Notes under the pieces: model-generated
What the model was told of the DNA's origin: nothing
The model's database searches: none
The model's input: the letters and a program-made list of their open reading frames with translations, nothing else
Part shown: positions 22,901-52,640 of the stretch, piece after piece
How the letters are laid out: every line of letters begins with the position of its first letter
Position numbering within the stretch: position 1 is the stretch's first letter
Assembly: GCF_900634415.1 (NCBI RefSeq)
Contig: NC_041360.1
Span: forward strand, 10,451,952 to 10,515,951
Length of the DNA: 64,000 nucleotides
Source of the DNA: Cottoperca gobio
Taxonomy: Eukaryota; Chordata; Actinopteri; Perciformes; Bovichtidae
Direction of reading: 5' to 3'
Made by a program: the position numbers and the translations under genes

Positions 22901-23890
22901 AGCAGACCTGGACTCACTGAGGGACTGCGAGAGGCTGGAGTCGTGACGCTGAGGGGGATCGTCGGCGCTGCAGGTCCTACACTTCACGACACCGAGGCAG
23001 TGACGTCTCTCCTGGGTCTGAGGTCGGCGCGCCACACCAGAGCTATCCTGAACGAGTGGATTAAGAGACTAGACATTGAGGAAATGGAGATGCTGCGGGA
23101 CTATGCAGACGGCACTGAAACCCCTGATCCAGGGGATCCTTTTCCGGACATTGGATTAAAAATAGACTATACTGGATTACCCGAACAATATAAACAACAA
23201 CAAACTGCAGCAAACATATACACACTAAACGGAAAAGCTTTTTACAAACTGTGTGTACGAGCACTCCACAAGAAAAAGTTGAGTGAGAGGAAGGACATGT
23301 TGTGGAAAAAAAGACTAAAACTGCCAGAGGAGCGTGAGCCGGTGTGGAGGCTCTTTTATAAACCCCCACTGAACAAGAGGTCTGGGGACCTGCAGTGGAG
23401 GATCCTCCACCAGGCCCTGGCTGTGAACAGTTTTTTGTCGAAAATAGATCCCACCGTGTCCTCAGACTGTCCTTTCTGTGGGAAAACTGAGACCATCGAA
23501 CACTGTTACCTGGACTGCCATAGACTGAAACCTCTTTTAAACATTTTAAAAACTGTGTTTTTAGACTGTGGGGAGGTTTTTACTGAGACTGCTTTTATTT
23601 TTGGTGCTGGCTATAAAAAACATAATGCAAAGAAATGGCAACTTTTAAATTTTGTTGTGGGTCAAGCCAAGCTGGCTATCTATAAAAGCAGGAAAAACCA
23701 AATAATGTCACTAACAGGACGAGGGCTGACAGAGATGTATGTGTCAATGGTGAAGGCCAGAGTGAGAGTGGATCACAGATTCCACTCTCTGATGAACAGT
23801 GATGGAGAGTTCACAGCTCAGTGGTGTTTCTCACCAGCAGTGTGCTCCGTGGTGGAGGGGAGACTATCTTTTAACCCTGTTTTTAACTAA
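20000..23890 (+). CDS. LINE ORF2: AP endonuclease / reverse transcriptase
   Basis: Carries out target-primed reverse transcription: the endonuclease nicks the target and the RT copies the element RNA. The frame opens at 19919, overlapping ORF1. The ATG at 20000 (MSSFKISSLNINGARD) is preferred because the endonuclease domain starts there; it gives 1,296 residues. Endonuclease motifs are SLNINGA, QETH, NIYAPNS, GGDFNC, RLDRFY and DHSVV (residues ~1-235). RT motifs include GKAPGIDGLPPEFY, NWRPVSLL, DQEKAFDRVEH, GVRQGCSMSG and the catalytic AYADD (Y at residue ~697). Near the C-terminus is the Cys/His block CPFCGKTETIEHCYLDC typical of these RTs (zf-RVT). There is no stop or frameshift, so the enzyme appears intact. 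Multi-copy status cannot be judged from one window. Confidence 0.95.
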   Translation: MSSFKISSLNINGARDVKKRACLFEFLKLKKIDIAMLQETHSDTVNSTDWRREWDGDMVLSNFSNTRAGVAILFAKNFLPKSYTVEEKIKGRFLVVKAKYELFNLVFINIYAPNSGPERVEFLKNLSVFLSECDPEEFLFLGGDFNCTADCTVDRNHREPHAASGRALKQMISAHSLSDVWREHHSGQKEYTWVQCRDNMMSMARLDRFYCFKHHFNVFKGCTIQPVAFTDHSVVCCDVFIAYIRCKSAYWHFNTALLLDSHFKEVFIYFWKCFREEKGDFNSLRQWWDRGKADIKQLCLQYTFNVSQDITKSMKALELEIVELQSSADSTGKRGCFEDLKSKRAILADLLDSRAQGALVRSRFQNTTLMDSPTKYFFGLEKKNGQSRQIHSLRSSGGQQLTGSTEVRQRAVEFYSELYKTEYREDTEAFNLFCSNLPRVSEDSNEELEGPLTEEEVLTALNSMQGGKAPGIDGLPPEFYRTFWAVLKTDILDVFNGSFKDSILPQSCRRAVLTLLPKKGDPQDIKNWRPVSLLCSDYKLLSKVLASRLKKVMDQVIDRTQSYCVPGRSIVDNVSLIRDLLEVSSSLGINTGLISLDQEKAFDRVEHRYLWRVLERFGLSPGFIAKIKVMYENIESVLKINGCLSRPFKATRGVRQGCSMSGMLYAFSIEPMLHNVRCCIKGLVLPMYNNPFVLSAYADDIIVFIRDQQDILKLGEIVNISGKISSAKVNWGKSEALAVGAWSNGLPQLPGGLTWKRGGLKYLGIHLGNEENVKKNWEGVIEKVEGRLGKWRWLLPQMSYRGRVLVINNLVASTLWHKLKCVEPPCGLLKTLQAAILNFFWDKLHWVSQAVLYLPKEEGGQGLIHLESRTAAFKLQFLQRYLTGPDDVVWRPVASTIFKGVANLGLDASLFLMNCCFIRVCELPPFYQGLIRAWTLFKWNRLEPAASLYWLLEEPLVWGAWLDLQDDSRPGLTEGLREAGVVTLRGIVGAAGPTLHDTEAVTSLLGLRSARHTRAILNEWIKRLDIEEMEMLRDYADGTETPDPGDPFPDIGLKIDYTGLPEQYKQQQTAANIYTLNGKAFYKLCVRALHKKKLSERKDMLWKKRLKLPEEREPVWRLFYKPPLNKRSGDLQWRILHQALAVNSFLSKIDPTVSSDCPFCGKTETIEHCYLDCHRLKPLLNILKTVFLDCGEVFTETAFIFGAGYKKHNAKKWQLLNFVVGQAKLAIYKSRKNQIMSLTGRGLTEMYVSMVKARVRVDHRFHSLMNSDGEFTAQWCFSPAVCSVVEGRLSFNPVFN

Positions 23891-24005
23891 ACTATTTATT
23901 TATTTATTGTTTTGTGTTCACTATTGAAAAGTAAAATGTTGTGTTTGTAAAAAAAAACGTCTTATTTAATGCAAATACAGATGTTTAAAAAAAAAAAAGA
24001 AAAAT

Positions 24006-24043
24006 CTATCTATCTATCATCTATCTATCTATCTATCTATCTA

Positions 24044-24096
<53 letters not shown>

Positions 24097-24109
24097 ATCT
24101 ATCTATCTA

Positions 24110-24168
<59 letters not shown>

Positions 24169-24170
24169 GT
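24006..24170. repeat. (TATC)n/(AT)n/(CTGT)n array, 3' side of the LINE
   Basis: TCTA units resume right after the LINE A-tail. An (AT)n block (24047-24093), more CTAT units and then a (CTGT)n run follow. This is the same TATC-AT compound structure as on the 5' side. Confidence 0.97.
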
Positions 24171-24527
24171 TATGATAAAGTACCTGCAAAACTAATGACC
24201 TTCCCATCTGCTTCATCTTTTCTTTGTGTTTAGTGCTAATAACTGAATATTAGCATGCTAACATGCCAAACTAACTACTTACAAGAAGTTTTCGGAATTT
24301 GCAACTTTGAACTTTCTCTAGCCTGAATAAGGCAGTCCACTTGACACACCAAATTTAAACCATTTGCCGCTCCGCCCCACAATTAATTAAACCAATGCCC
24401 CTTTGACATCAACACTAAATGAGTATTTGGGGGGAGTGGACAGTTCAGGTCAGATTCCTCTGTTTTTTCATGTCCCATGTTCACACTCTCCGAGGGAGCG
24501 GGTGCATGCCACGCAGCAGTCCTCTCC

Positions 24528-24537
24528 CTATAAATAG
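24528..24537 (+). promoter_or_regulatory. CTATAAATAG: TATA box or MEF2-type site
   Basis: Perfect match to the MEF2 consensus CTA(A/T)4TAG that also contains TATAAATA. GC-rich sequence follows. It lies 2.5 kb upstream of the GH31 gene's start codon. Whether it acts as a core promoter or an enhancer site cannot be told from sequence. Confidence 0.4.
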
Positions 24538-24621
24538 CCGCGAGGGATGGAGCTGGGGGCAATCTGGATGGCGTGTAAATGTAGACCCTTCCCCCTGGAT
24601 GTTCCGTTGATGTCATAAGCC

Positions 24622-24634
24622 TGACCTCTGACCC
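24622..24634 (-). promoter_or_regulatory. DR1 nuclear-receptor element
   Basis: TGACCTCTGACCC is, on the minus strand, GGGTCA-G-AGGTCA: two hexamers with a one-base spacer. This is the consensus bound by PPAR/RXR, HNF4 and related receptors. It is 85 bp downstream of the TATA/MEF2-like site. Function is inferred from the motif only. Confidence 0.4.
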
Positions 24635-27005
24635 AGGATCCTGGCTGCCCCAAGACCCATGTTAAACTTGAATTCTAGGGGTCCAAATGCAAGCATGCAT
24701 ACACAAATACATGCAAACACTTATTCATCTACATGCACACAAAATGCACTTATAAAATGCAACATCGGGAAAAGTTTGAAAAAAAGAAAAAAGTGCTGTA
24801 TAAATATGTCAACAGAGTGCTCAGTGTTCTGTACATTCTTTCCCTGAGAGAGACTCTCACGTGACAACAACTGACACACTAACTGACTGTGAAGTTTCTT
24901 TGTCTCTCATTCTCAAACTAGTCAGTGTGCAGAGAGGAGCACCATTTGTTTACCACGAGAAACAGAGTAACAACAGAATCATCTACCTTGCTTTATCTGG
25001 AAAGTTTGACACTCAATCACCCCAAAGTTGTACACGATCACGCAATGATCGTCAGAGATTTTGCAATCGACTGCAGTTGGAGTGGGGCGATTAGGTAGAG
25101 TGCTCACACAGGTTCCCACAGCCTTATCCAGTGTCTCTGCCCATGCCAGAGTTATGTGATGGATCGGAGGGCGGGGGGTTGACATGCATAAACGGGGACA
25201 GAGGCAACTGATCTTCAAGGTATGTCAGCCTACACTCTTAGGATATCTTGTGCACAGCACCGTGGAAGAGACCTTAACCTACAAACATAACAACATTGTT
25301 CAAGCCATGATTGCTCTCGCCTTATTTTTGGGTCTAATAAAGTTGTTGTTCGATACCAATAGAGCCATGACCATGTTACAGTAAGAACTGTGTTGAAATA
25401 AATGGTAAGTGACACCGCATTTAAAACGACTCAACATGATCTGTATACAGTTTAGGTTTCAGAGAGTTAATACAAGGGATATGCTTCTGTGAGAGCTAAG
25501 AGTCAAGCATTGTTTTGTATTGTACGAATGTACAATATAACATGCATGGACTTTTCCTCAGCACATTTAGTGTTAAACAGTAGTCCATTATACTATGTTA
25601 ACATTATAACTCCAGACACATAGGATGTTGACAGTCCAAATGCCACCTTCTACCCTAGAGGAACTCATCAACAACATTCTTGCCCTGAAATGTTTACTGC
25701 ACTCCATATGAGCTACAGCATCCATTCTTGTATTGCTTCACTTTTCTTTTTTCGTTGTATGCGATTCTCCCAAAGCACAAACAATTACATACCAAATGTT
25801 GTGATATTTTATGTAGGTTAGCACTTTGGGTAAACTAGTGCTGCATATTATGGCTAACCTGTTTTACTCATCAAAGAAAAAAGGTAATTCACGAACACGC
25901 TTTTATCACCTCTGCATTGATTTATTAAAAAAGAGTCGACGTTTCGGTCACAAGGACCATTCTCAAGACATATCAACAATCAAAGTGACACAGTGCTTAG
26001 AAACAGTACGTAATTACATGATAGAGCTGTGTTGGAAGTGTGTACAAAGTCACACACAAAAGAACCACCCATTAAGAACTCAAACTGTCAGAAACATACA
26101 AGTTAATACACATTCAAATTCATGTTGACACTAAAATACAAAAACATTTCCCTTTCAGTTTTTGTGTGGGGCTAAAAAGTAAAATTATCTGTTGCATGCA
26201 AATCAGTATCCTCTCACGTTTAACATATTGTTAATAAGACATAAGATATCTTCAATATTCCACTGCTAAGATCATTGTACTTCTGATTTCAAAATCGGTT
26301 TCATCACTCTTTGCTCTCTATTAAAATATGAAACACCCACAAGAACAGACTTGGATAAAGGATGGCAATTGACGCCCCTGAGTGTCTACCAAACCACCGG
26401 ATGACATGTCTCCACAGTCTTTACGCACGGAGAGCGCACCGAGAGTTTGCAAGCACGCATGGGGATCCCTCCCTTCCAGGCTGTCCGTGGCCTCCTCGCC
26501 CCGGCGGGCAGTTCCAAGACTCAGCCAAACCCTCCCGATCCCCCATTTCCCTCTCTCTACCTTTCCTCTGAAGAAACAACCCGGCGTTACGTCAGAAACT
26601 GCAGGGCAAGCAAGACAGCGTCTTAGGAGCTATTCGTAGGCATTGCTGCCAAACCCGGCTTGGGGCTGCTCACGAGCTCACTGCAGCCAATGCAATTTAC
26701 AAATGCAACTCTTTTAAAACGGCAGCAGTATGTGGTGAGTCACTTATTCATTCATGCTGTTTTATTTCCTCGCTGGGATTTTTTTTTCTCTCTCACAGCT
26801 TTCTTCACATGACAGGTCTCTGTTGCTGGCACAATTGCGCAAAAAAATCAACAACAGTGTAAACGGTGTAAAGATAAAGAGTAGACTGGTTTACCCTGTA
26901 GCCTCACTGAAAACAACATGACATGATGAAGCAACAGAGATTTTTGACGCACAGAGATTTCTGCAGCATTTTTTGAGTTTAATTATTGCTGATCTCAAAG
27001 ACAAC

Positions 27006-46232
<19,227 letters not shown>

Positions 46233-47085
46233 GTCACACGACGGATCCACCGAGTCACCCGATTTATCCTGTTACTGTTTTGAATCAAATTATTTTTCTT
46301 TCTTTTTTTAATTACTTGTGCTGTTCTCAACTTGCACTTTTCCACAAAAGACCATTGACCCTGTCTCAGGGCCTGAGATGTAGAAATACTTTTTTTTATA
46401 CTTGCACTTTACAGTTCAAAATGATTTTATTTCTTTTCCTTTGTGACAATTATTTTCTTACTTTTTAAACACGTTAATCGGTTTTACCTCTTGGCTGATT
46501 TGTTTCCGGACCTTTTGATCCGTTTTGCTTTTTTTGTTTTCAGAAATCTGTGCGTTTACATAATGCATTTCTACAGTCTTTAAATATTTAATCGCTGCTG
46601 GCTCTCTCTGATAAGGAGGAACAAATCAAGCTCCTTTTTTGCTAAAAAAGAATCTGAATATCTCAAGAAGACCAAATGAAGATATAGAAGGACAAAGGAA
46701 AAAGGTTTATGGGGAAGAAATGAGCTCACAGAAAGCTTCGTACAGAGGCCGACGCAGCGTGGTACCGTGTGTCTTGCTGACTCATCGGAGAGGCTTTTAC
46801 TTGAACTTTTCAGGCCAAAGGGCTGATGTTTTATGAATGTACCTCAAGTTATGTTTTTTCCCTGCTTTACAGAGTCATTAGACACAACAATCTACCACCC
46901 CTTAGCACTTATTCTTAGAGTAGTTTAACTTAATGTATCAACATACCACTCTGTTGGCCACTGTAACTGTAACTCTGGCTATATTTTAATTTAGATTATA
47001 TGTTGCCTTCTCACTAACCTGCTGTAGTAAGGGGTTTTAAATGGGCTGCTCATTTTTTACTAAGTCTGTCTGATTTTTAACATTT

Positions 47086-47733
47086 AGTTCGACATATTCG
47101 TAAGTACACTTATTAGCTTTCTTGCGGAGAGTTAGATGAGAAGACCGATACTATAGTCACGCCTGTACAGTAAATATTAAGGTACCACAAGCAGCCGCTT
47201 AGCTTAGCATATTGTAAAGACTGGAAACATGGGGGATCAGCTAGCCTGGTCCAAAGCTAACAACATCTGGGAGCGTATCTATGTTCCCAGGGTTGTATGC
47301 TGCCAGGGTGCTATGTTCCCCGTCTTAATATCCTCTCAATATGAAACATTAAGAAGACCTTTAAAATCAAACCGCAGCAATGTTTTTTACCCTAGGTAAA
47401 AAAAATAGGTTTCCCTGAGTGAATATGTATAAATCACCCAAATCAAATCTTACATCCTACCGACAGATAAACTCCCTGAAAGACAGTTTTCTTGACTTTA
47501 GACATTGATATCTAGATTCTTTGTAACGCCCATGTCCATTTGTCTTTTGCAATTTGAACTGCGAGGATAGCCCTTTCCATTCTCTTACAATGTTAGTTTG
47601 TGTCAAGAACATAGCACCCTGAGAACATAGGGATGACCACCAAAATCTGACTCCCAGCTCCGAGAGCGGGATCAATCTTCACATCTCGTCTTGGCAAGAA
47701 AGCAAATAAGCGCATTTACTGCGATGTCAAACT
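47086..47733. mobile_element. MITE with 40-bp terminal inverted repeats
   Basis: The left end (47086-47125) and the reverse of the right end (47694-47733) agree at about 31 of 40 positions. Both start AGTT.GACAT and both finish GCTTTCTTGC. The interior has no transposase. It also holds a middle segment with mutually inverted 'ATGTTCCC/GAACATAGGG' pieces, perhaps a second nested element. Confidence 0.7.
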
Positions 47734-48617
47734 ATTCCTTTAATCGGACGACTTGGGGAAAAGAGCTCTTCTCAACCTAAAATACATAAATGGGCTACGA
47801 TGCTATCATTTGTAAGACTTCTTTATATTGCAGCAATCTTGGATTTATCCCAAATTGATATTAAAAAAAAGTCACAGCGCTGCAGTGGACATAAACCCTG
47901 ATGAGTAATTATCTTAATCTTTGGTCATTATAATCACATTAACTTCCATCGCTTGCTTTATCTCAGTAGGATTACTTATATAAGATGTTTTAGTGGGTTT
48001 TAACCCTGGTCTTTATGCTTTAAGCTATTAATTTTTAGTATTATATTCAAAACTAGCTCATGGAGAAATGTAACCCCCATGATGCATTGCTCTTTGTACA
48101 GTTAGTTAGTTGGCTTTTCTTTATTGATTTGTTCATCACAAGACAATCTTAACTGGCCAGCAGTGACGATACAGACCCAGAAACCTTATCACTTAGTGAA
48201 TGCTTTACCACTAAACTGATAGTGTAACTTTGATCTAACACGTTTACTGTATCAACTCAAACACTCAGGTCTACTGAAGCTATCAGATCACCAAATGTCT
48301 TAGTGCAACGCAGTTTGTGGTGAACACATCAACGTCTTAATCTCTCCCAGAGCTGAATGTACAATGGACAAACTGCTTTTATGGAATGCCGTGGTATGTT
48401 TGCGTATAAATTGCAGGAAAAAAGCTTTGATGTGTTTATTCCTTCCCTCTACAGACTGAGCGAATCATTGTGCCTTAATATGCCACTCTTAAATCTGGAC
48501 GACACGAGTGTCTGGATTATTGCAGTATCAGCAATGTACATATTACGATGACTGTGCCATTACAAGTGTTTTTTTTCTCTCTTCTGTAAATCAGAGAACT
48601 TAGAATGACAAAGTTGC

Positions 48618-48623
48618 AATAAA
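48618..48623 (+). terminator. Polyadenylation signal AATAAA (GH31 gene)
   Basis: Canonical hexamer downstream of the GH31 stop codon, followed within 40 bp by TTTCTTACTTCACTTTGTG. A distal signal for the long 3' UTR. Confidence 0.5.
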
Positions 48624-48878
48624 GTTTACATTTTCTTACTTCACTTTGTGTAATTTAGTTCATGTTTATTTCAAGATACAGTGAACACAGCGGGGTGGAC
48701 GAGTAGGTAGGGAGACACAGTGGAGAAGGTGAAAGCTTTTTATCTCAGATAAGGCTCCAACACCCTGAATGACCCTAAATAGATGGATGCCAATATGGGA
48801 AATTAATAAATGAGGATCTTGTAAATTACTTATTTTTACCTGTGGTATCTGTTGCATCCACGTCCGTGTCAGCTTTCA

Positions 48879-48881
<3 letters not shown>

Positions 48882-48965
<84 letters not shown>
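48882..48965. repeat. (GT)42 microsatellite
   Basis: Uninterrupted GT dinucleotides over 84 bp, about 250 bp beyond the GH31 polyadenylation signal. Confidence 0.98.
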
Positions 48966-48967
<2 letters not shown>

Positions 48968-49584
48968 AGTATGTGCAAGGCTCTCATTATTAACACCCCT
49001 GGCTCTTCCGTCTCATGTCAGAAAATCTATGTCTATATATCCGTGAACATGCTGACGACTAACATCTTCACTAATTCCACTTAAACCTAATAAACGTTAT
49101 TTATAGATTTGGTGAGTACGCAGTGGGAGAGATTCTCAGCGGAATTACATTCAGCTCAACCTCCCGCTAAGCTTCTCCTCCTTACCTTCCTCTCCTGCTG
49201 CCCCTTTGGCTGAGCTCCACCTTGGGGCCCCAGACCCTGCTCCTTTAGGGCAGTGAGACAGGTGCAGCTGGCCACAGACATGTACGGTCCCTCCACGCCA
49301 GCCACCGAGCTCACCCTCTCAGTTTACACCCTTGCCTTAATCACTTAGATTCATATGGCACTTTTTTTTTTTTTATCTGGTCGCGCAGTTCTCAGCCAGA
49401 TAAAATTCACAAGACATACTAGTGTGGCACCATGGTTTGTGAGGTGATGAAGTTACAGTGTTGGAGGCATGGGCGGGGGGGGGTCTGCTTCAGAGGACAG
49501 CAGAGGTTAGAGAGTTAGTCGGGTAACTTTGTGAGCAACACCTCATGTGACCTTTATTATTCTATAGGATTTTTTGGTTTAATC

Positions 49585-50101
49585 TAAAAGGTCCAGTTTA
49601 TAGTATTTAGGAGGATCTATTAGCAGAAAGGGAATATTATATTTCATAACTATGTTTTCATTACTTTATAATCACCTGAAACCAAGAATAATTGTTTTCG
49701 TTAACTTAGAATGGGCCCTTCATGTCTATACGAGGAGCGGGTCCTCTTCACGGAGTCCGCCATGTTTCTACAGTAGCTCAAAAACAAACCAAACACTCTA
49801 GATAGGTTATTTTGCGTTTTTACATTACTTGAAGGCCACCGTAGTTCTCCGACACGCTTGTAAAACGCCAGCCGCTGCCTGAATTTCATTGCATCTAAAG
49901 TAGTGTTATTGTAATGATGGCATCGTCGAAGGTCCTGAAAGATACCACAGCGTTACCGCGGTTTTGCACTTGGCCGCTCTTCGCATGCTTGTAAGTCTGC
50001 GCAGTCTTGTAAAGGGAGGGGCTAGCGGAGGGGTATTCAGCTGGATGCAATCTGCAACCGCAACGCTAGATGCCGCCAAAACCTACACACTGTCCCTTTA
50101 A
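49585..50101. mobile_element. Inverted-repeat MITE
   Basis: The left end is AAAAGGTCCAGTTTATAG; the right end read inversely is TTAAAGGGACAGTGTGTAGG. The arms extend inward (GGATCTATTAG against GGCATCTAGCG). The internal text ('GGGTCCTCTTCACGGAGTCC', 'CATGTTTCTACAGTAGCTC') is that of an abundant teleost repeat I recognise but cannot name with certainty. Confidence 0.6.
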
Positions 50102-50881
50102 TGTTATAGTCAGAATTCAACATCGTTCCCTTTAACCCGTGTGTTTGATATTGATCCTATGTTCTCAACAGTGAAACTCTCTGCTGTGAGGTCCACGTTA
50201 TTGTAAAATCATTGCACAATAACACAATTCCTTCCAGAAATCTTGCGGTCAAAGACACCCACCCTTAAACTAACATTTAGCAGCAGGACAATTACTTTTT
50301 CCTCATTCACTGAAACAACATGTAACATTCAACCCAATTAGTTTGGGGCAAAACGGAGCTTTAGGTAAGTTGCCCAGCAGCGCAGGAAAAACAAATTGAC
50401 CAGCCAAAACCCAACTCAAGAATGATCTACATTCAGTAGCTGCAATGAGAATAATGTTACTCTCCACTGTTCACAGCTCCTGTATGAATGATTCTCTTAT
50501 TAAACAGAAGAGGCAACATTGGCTCCTCTCTTTTCTTTGAAGGTGTTGTGGAGCAAGTGGAACATGAATTAAAGTGGTGACAAGCAGAGGCTGCAGATCT
50601 CTCCCAAAGTCTACTTTTAGAAAGTGCAAGTCAAGGTTTTAGGTTTCAGTGTCTGCTCTTCAGTGAATGGGTTTTCCAGCTTGCCAATTAGGTGTACAAT
50701 TTAAAAGGCTTGTTGTCCAGAAGCCAGTCAGCTGAAGTCTGTTGATTATGCTGTATGGATTTGTCATAGTTCACCCGCACGTCTTGTGTTTTAAATGAAG
50801 AAGATACCGCCTTTCTCCTTCGAGTAAATACTAATCAAAAAGTGTGAATGCACAGAAAGACAGGACACGCTTCACAATTTT

Positions 50882-50969
50882 GATATATCTAGATATATAT
50901 AGATATATATAGATATAGATATAGATATATATAGATATAGATATAGATATATCTATATGTATATATCTA
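50882..50969. repeat. (GATATA)n tandem array with palindromic ends
   Basis: AGATATAT and AGATAT units. It opens with TATATCTAGATATATA and closes with TATATCTATATG, so the tract can fold back on itself. Confidence 0.93.
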
Positions 50970-51152
50970 AAAAAAGAAAGAAATATAGGCTACAGTGCTG
51001 GTTTTAAAAGTAATCCTTTTTCCAAAGTAGCTAAACTGCAGGTTCCCAGAGTAGATGAAGAGTAAGCAGACCTCAGGAATGCAGTCTTGAAATGTTAGCC
51101 TGCTATCGGAAGCCCAAGGCAGTGTGATATGGGGGCGGGTGTACCATTGAGG

Positions 51153-51179
51153 AGGTGTGTGTGTGCGTGTGTGTGTGTA

Positions 51180-51203
<24 letters not shown>
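51153..51203. repeat. (GT)n microsatellite
   Basis: GT dinucleotides with single CG and TA interruptions. Confidence 0.93.
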
Positions 51204-51210
<7 letters not shown>

Positions 51211-51739
51211 CTGTGCGCAAGTGGTACACAGGAGCTAGAGGGAAACGGTCACATGTAATCACTTCCTGCCCAAGCCCTGCTTGGAAATCTGTCACCTCGC
51301 GATGCCTTTAAACGTCTTCCGTTTAATTTAAGTTAATAACTGATTCTGCCCCGAGCTGCCCTTAGTGGTGGGACTTATTAATACACTCAGAGAAGGAAAC
51401 TGGCTCTTCGGGGAAGTCCAGCTTCCCTTTTGATTAAGTAAACACTGAGCTAAAGAAGGAAATATCTCATTTTCCCCCCAGACCGGTTTCAGCAGGTTGA
51501 CAAATTGTCAAGCTAAGAAAAACTGATTAACGCATGACCACAAGCCGACGCTCCGATAGGTCTACTGATGAGGGTTGCACATCTAAGAAACAACAACAAG
51601 GGTTCAACCATCGTTATGGTGCGAAGTGTACTACTCAAGACTTTGTACTTGAGAGGCCATTTTAGAAGGATGGTGAGACTCACAGTTAGAGAACATTGGT
51701 CATAACACCTCCACAGCTAACAGTCTGCTCAAACATTAG

Positions 51740-51850
51740 GGCGGCAACTAATTATCCGCCATGCTAGTGGCATGCAACATGGATTGCTATGAAACTTTGT
51801 TCAGACATGCATTGACCCCAGAGGGAGATTCCTAATGACTTTGGTGATTC
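51740..51850. repeat. Dispersed repeat fragment
   Basis: Shares the 'ATGGATTGCTATGAAACTTT ... CATGCATTG ... TAATGACTTTGGTGATTCC' module with the copy at 16405-16695. Confidence 0.5.
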
Positions 51851-52640
51851 CTTAACATTTCCACCTAATAAACGATCAATTATCAAATCTGTGTTAATCG
51901 ACTAATCCAGTAATCTACTCGTCGCTTCGGATTTCTCCAACATGTGGTTCTCCAGGTGTTTACGTCACCTGTGGCATTAAAGCAACATCATGTAAGATTC
52001 TGTATTTTTTGCAATTTAGCGGCACTACAGTTTTGGAGCCATTCACTTATAATGTTACAATGCCGTCGCAGCAAAACCAGAAAACATCGTCTCCATAAAT
52101 TCTGATCCAGTTTCACCAAAATCAACGTAGTGCCGTAAAGCCTCCCGGGTGATTGTACGACCCACTCACCATTGTTACATTGGGCAAGATCAGGCGTTCA
52201 GGGCACAGAGTGGGATTAACGGAGGCACCATTCTCCCGATTACAGGTCAGTGTAGCATCAAACATGATTTTTAAGATGTTAGTTTAAGGTAAAATAGTTA
52301 CTTTGATGGAGGCACATGCAGTGCTCGTCTTCCCCCGAGTTATGAAATGATTTTAACAGATAACAAGGACTACAGAAGCCCTGAGAGGCAAGTGATCTAA
52401 ACAGTTTCTCTTCTGTGTTTATGACTTAAGAAAAGGTAAAAAATAAAGAAAAATGATCCTGAAAGAAATTAATAAATCACCTTGCAAAACCTTTTTCCAC
52501 CTGTTCATAAAAACAGGAAACAAAAGGAGTACGATCAGACTGAGACAACGGATGAGCAGAATTAGTTTACTTGCCTCAGGGCTTCCGTAAAGAACAGATT
52601 GTAAGTAAGAGATAACATACTGGTGTTACAGCTGTCTGAC

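Larger units (their letters stand above)
17956..24005 (+). mobile_element. Full-length Tx1/L1-clade non-LTR retrotransposon (LINE)
   Basis: The element has a 5' UTR (about 17956-18231, including a short GT run), ORF1 with a CCHC zinc knuckle, an overlapping ORF2 with AP endonuclease and reverse transcriptase domains, a ~95-bp 3' UTR and a terminal A-rich tail (23987-24004). No long terminal repeats are present, and the endonuclease is APE-type at the N-terminus, as in L1 and Tx1 families. It is flanked on both sides by (TATC)n, so target-site duplications cannot be told apart from the repeat. The long intact ORF2 and full-length 5' end suggest a recent insertion. Clade placement is by domain order and motif style; a phylogeny would settle Tx1 versus other L1 branches. 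Confidence 0.9.
24171..27005. other. Upstream region of the GH31 gene
   Basis: No protein-coding exon supported. It holds a TATA/MEF2-like site, a DR1-type motif and an E-box between 24528 and 24863 (separate entries). At 25930-25975 there is sequence similar to a common fish repeat ('CGACGTTTCGGTCACAAGG'). A non-coding first exon of the downstream gene may lie at about 26600-26735, where a GTGAGT donor-like site follows GC-richer sequence, but this is not proven. Confidence 0.5.
46233..48640 (+). other. Probable 3' UTR of the GH31 gene
   Basis: Follows the TGA at 46230-46232. The first strong polyadenylation signal I see is AATAAA at 48618-48623, giving a ~2.4-kb UTR. It includes an inverted-repeat element at 47086-47733, so that element would be transcribed as part of the UTR. 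Confidence 0.5.
48641..52640. other. Intergenic region between two convergent genes
   Basis: No coding exon on either strand. It holds (GT)n arrays (48882-48965, 51153-51203), a GATATA array (50882-50969), a MITE (49585-50101) and an old dispersed-repeat fragment (51740-51850). Confidence 0.6.

Noticed and set aside
26362..26640. Two overlapping plus-strand frames before the GH31 gene
   Set aside because: No splice junction or homology; more likely promoter-proximal G/C-rich DNA.
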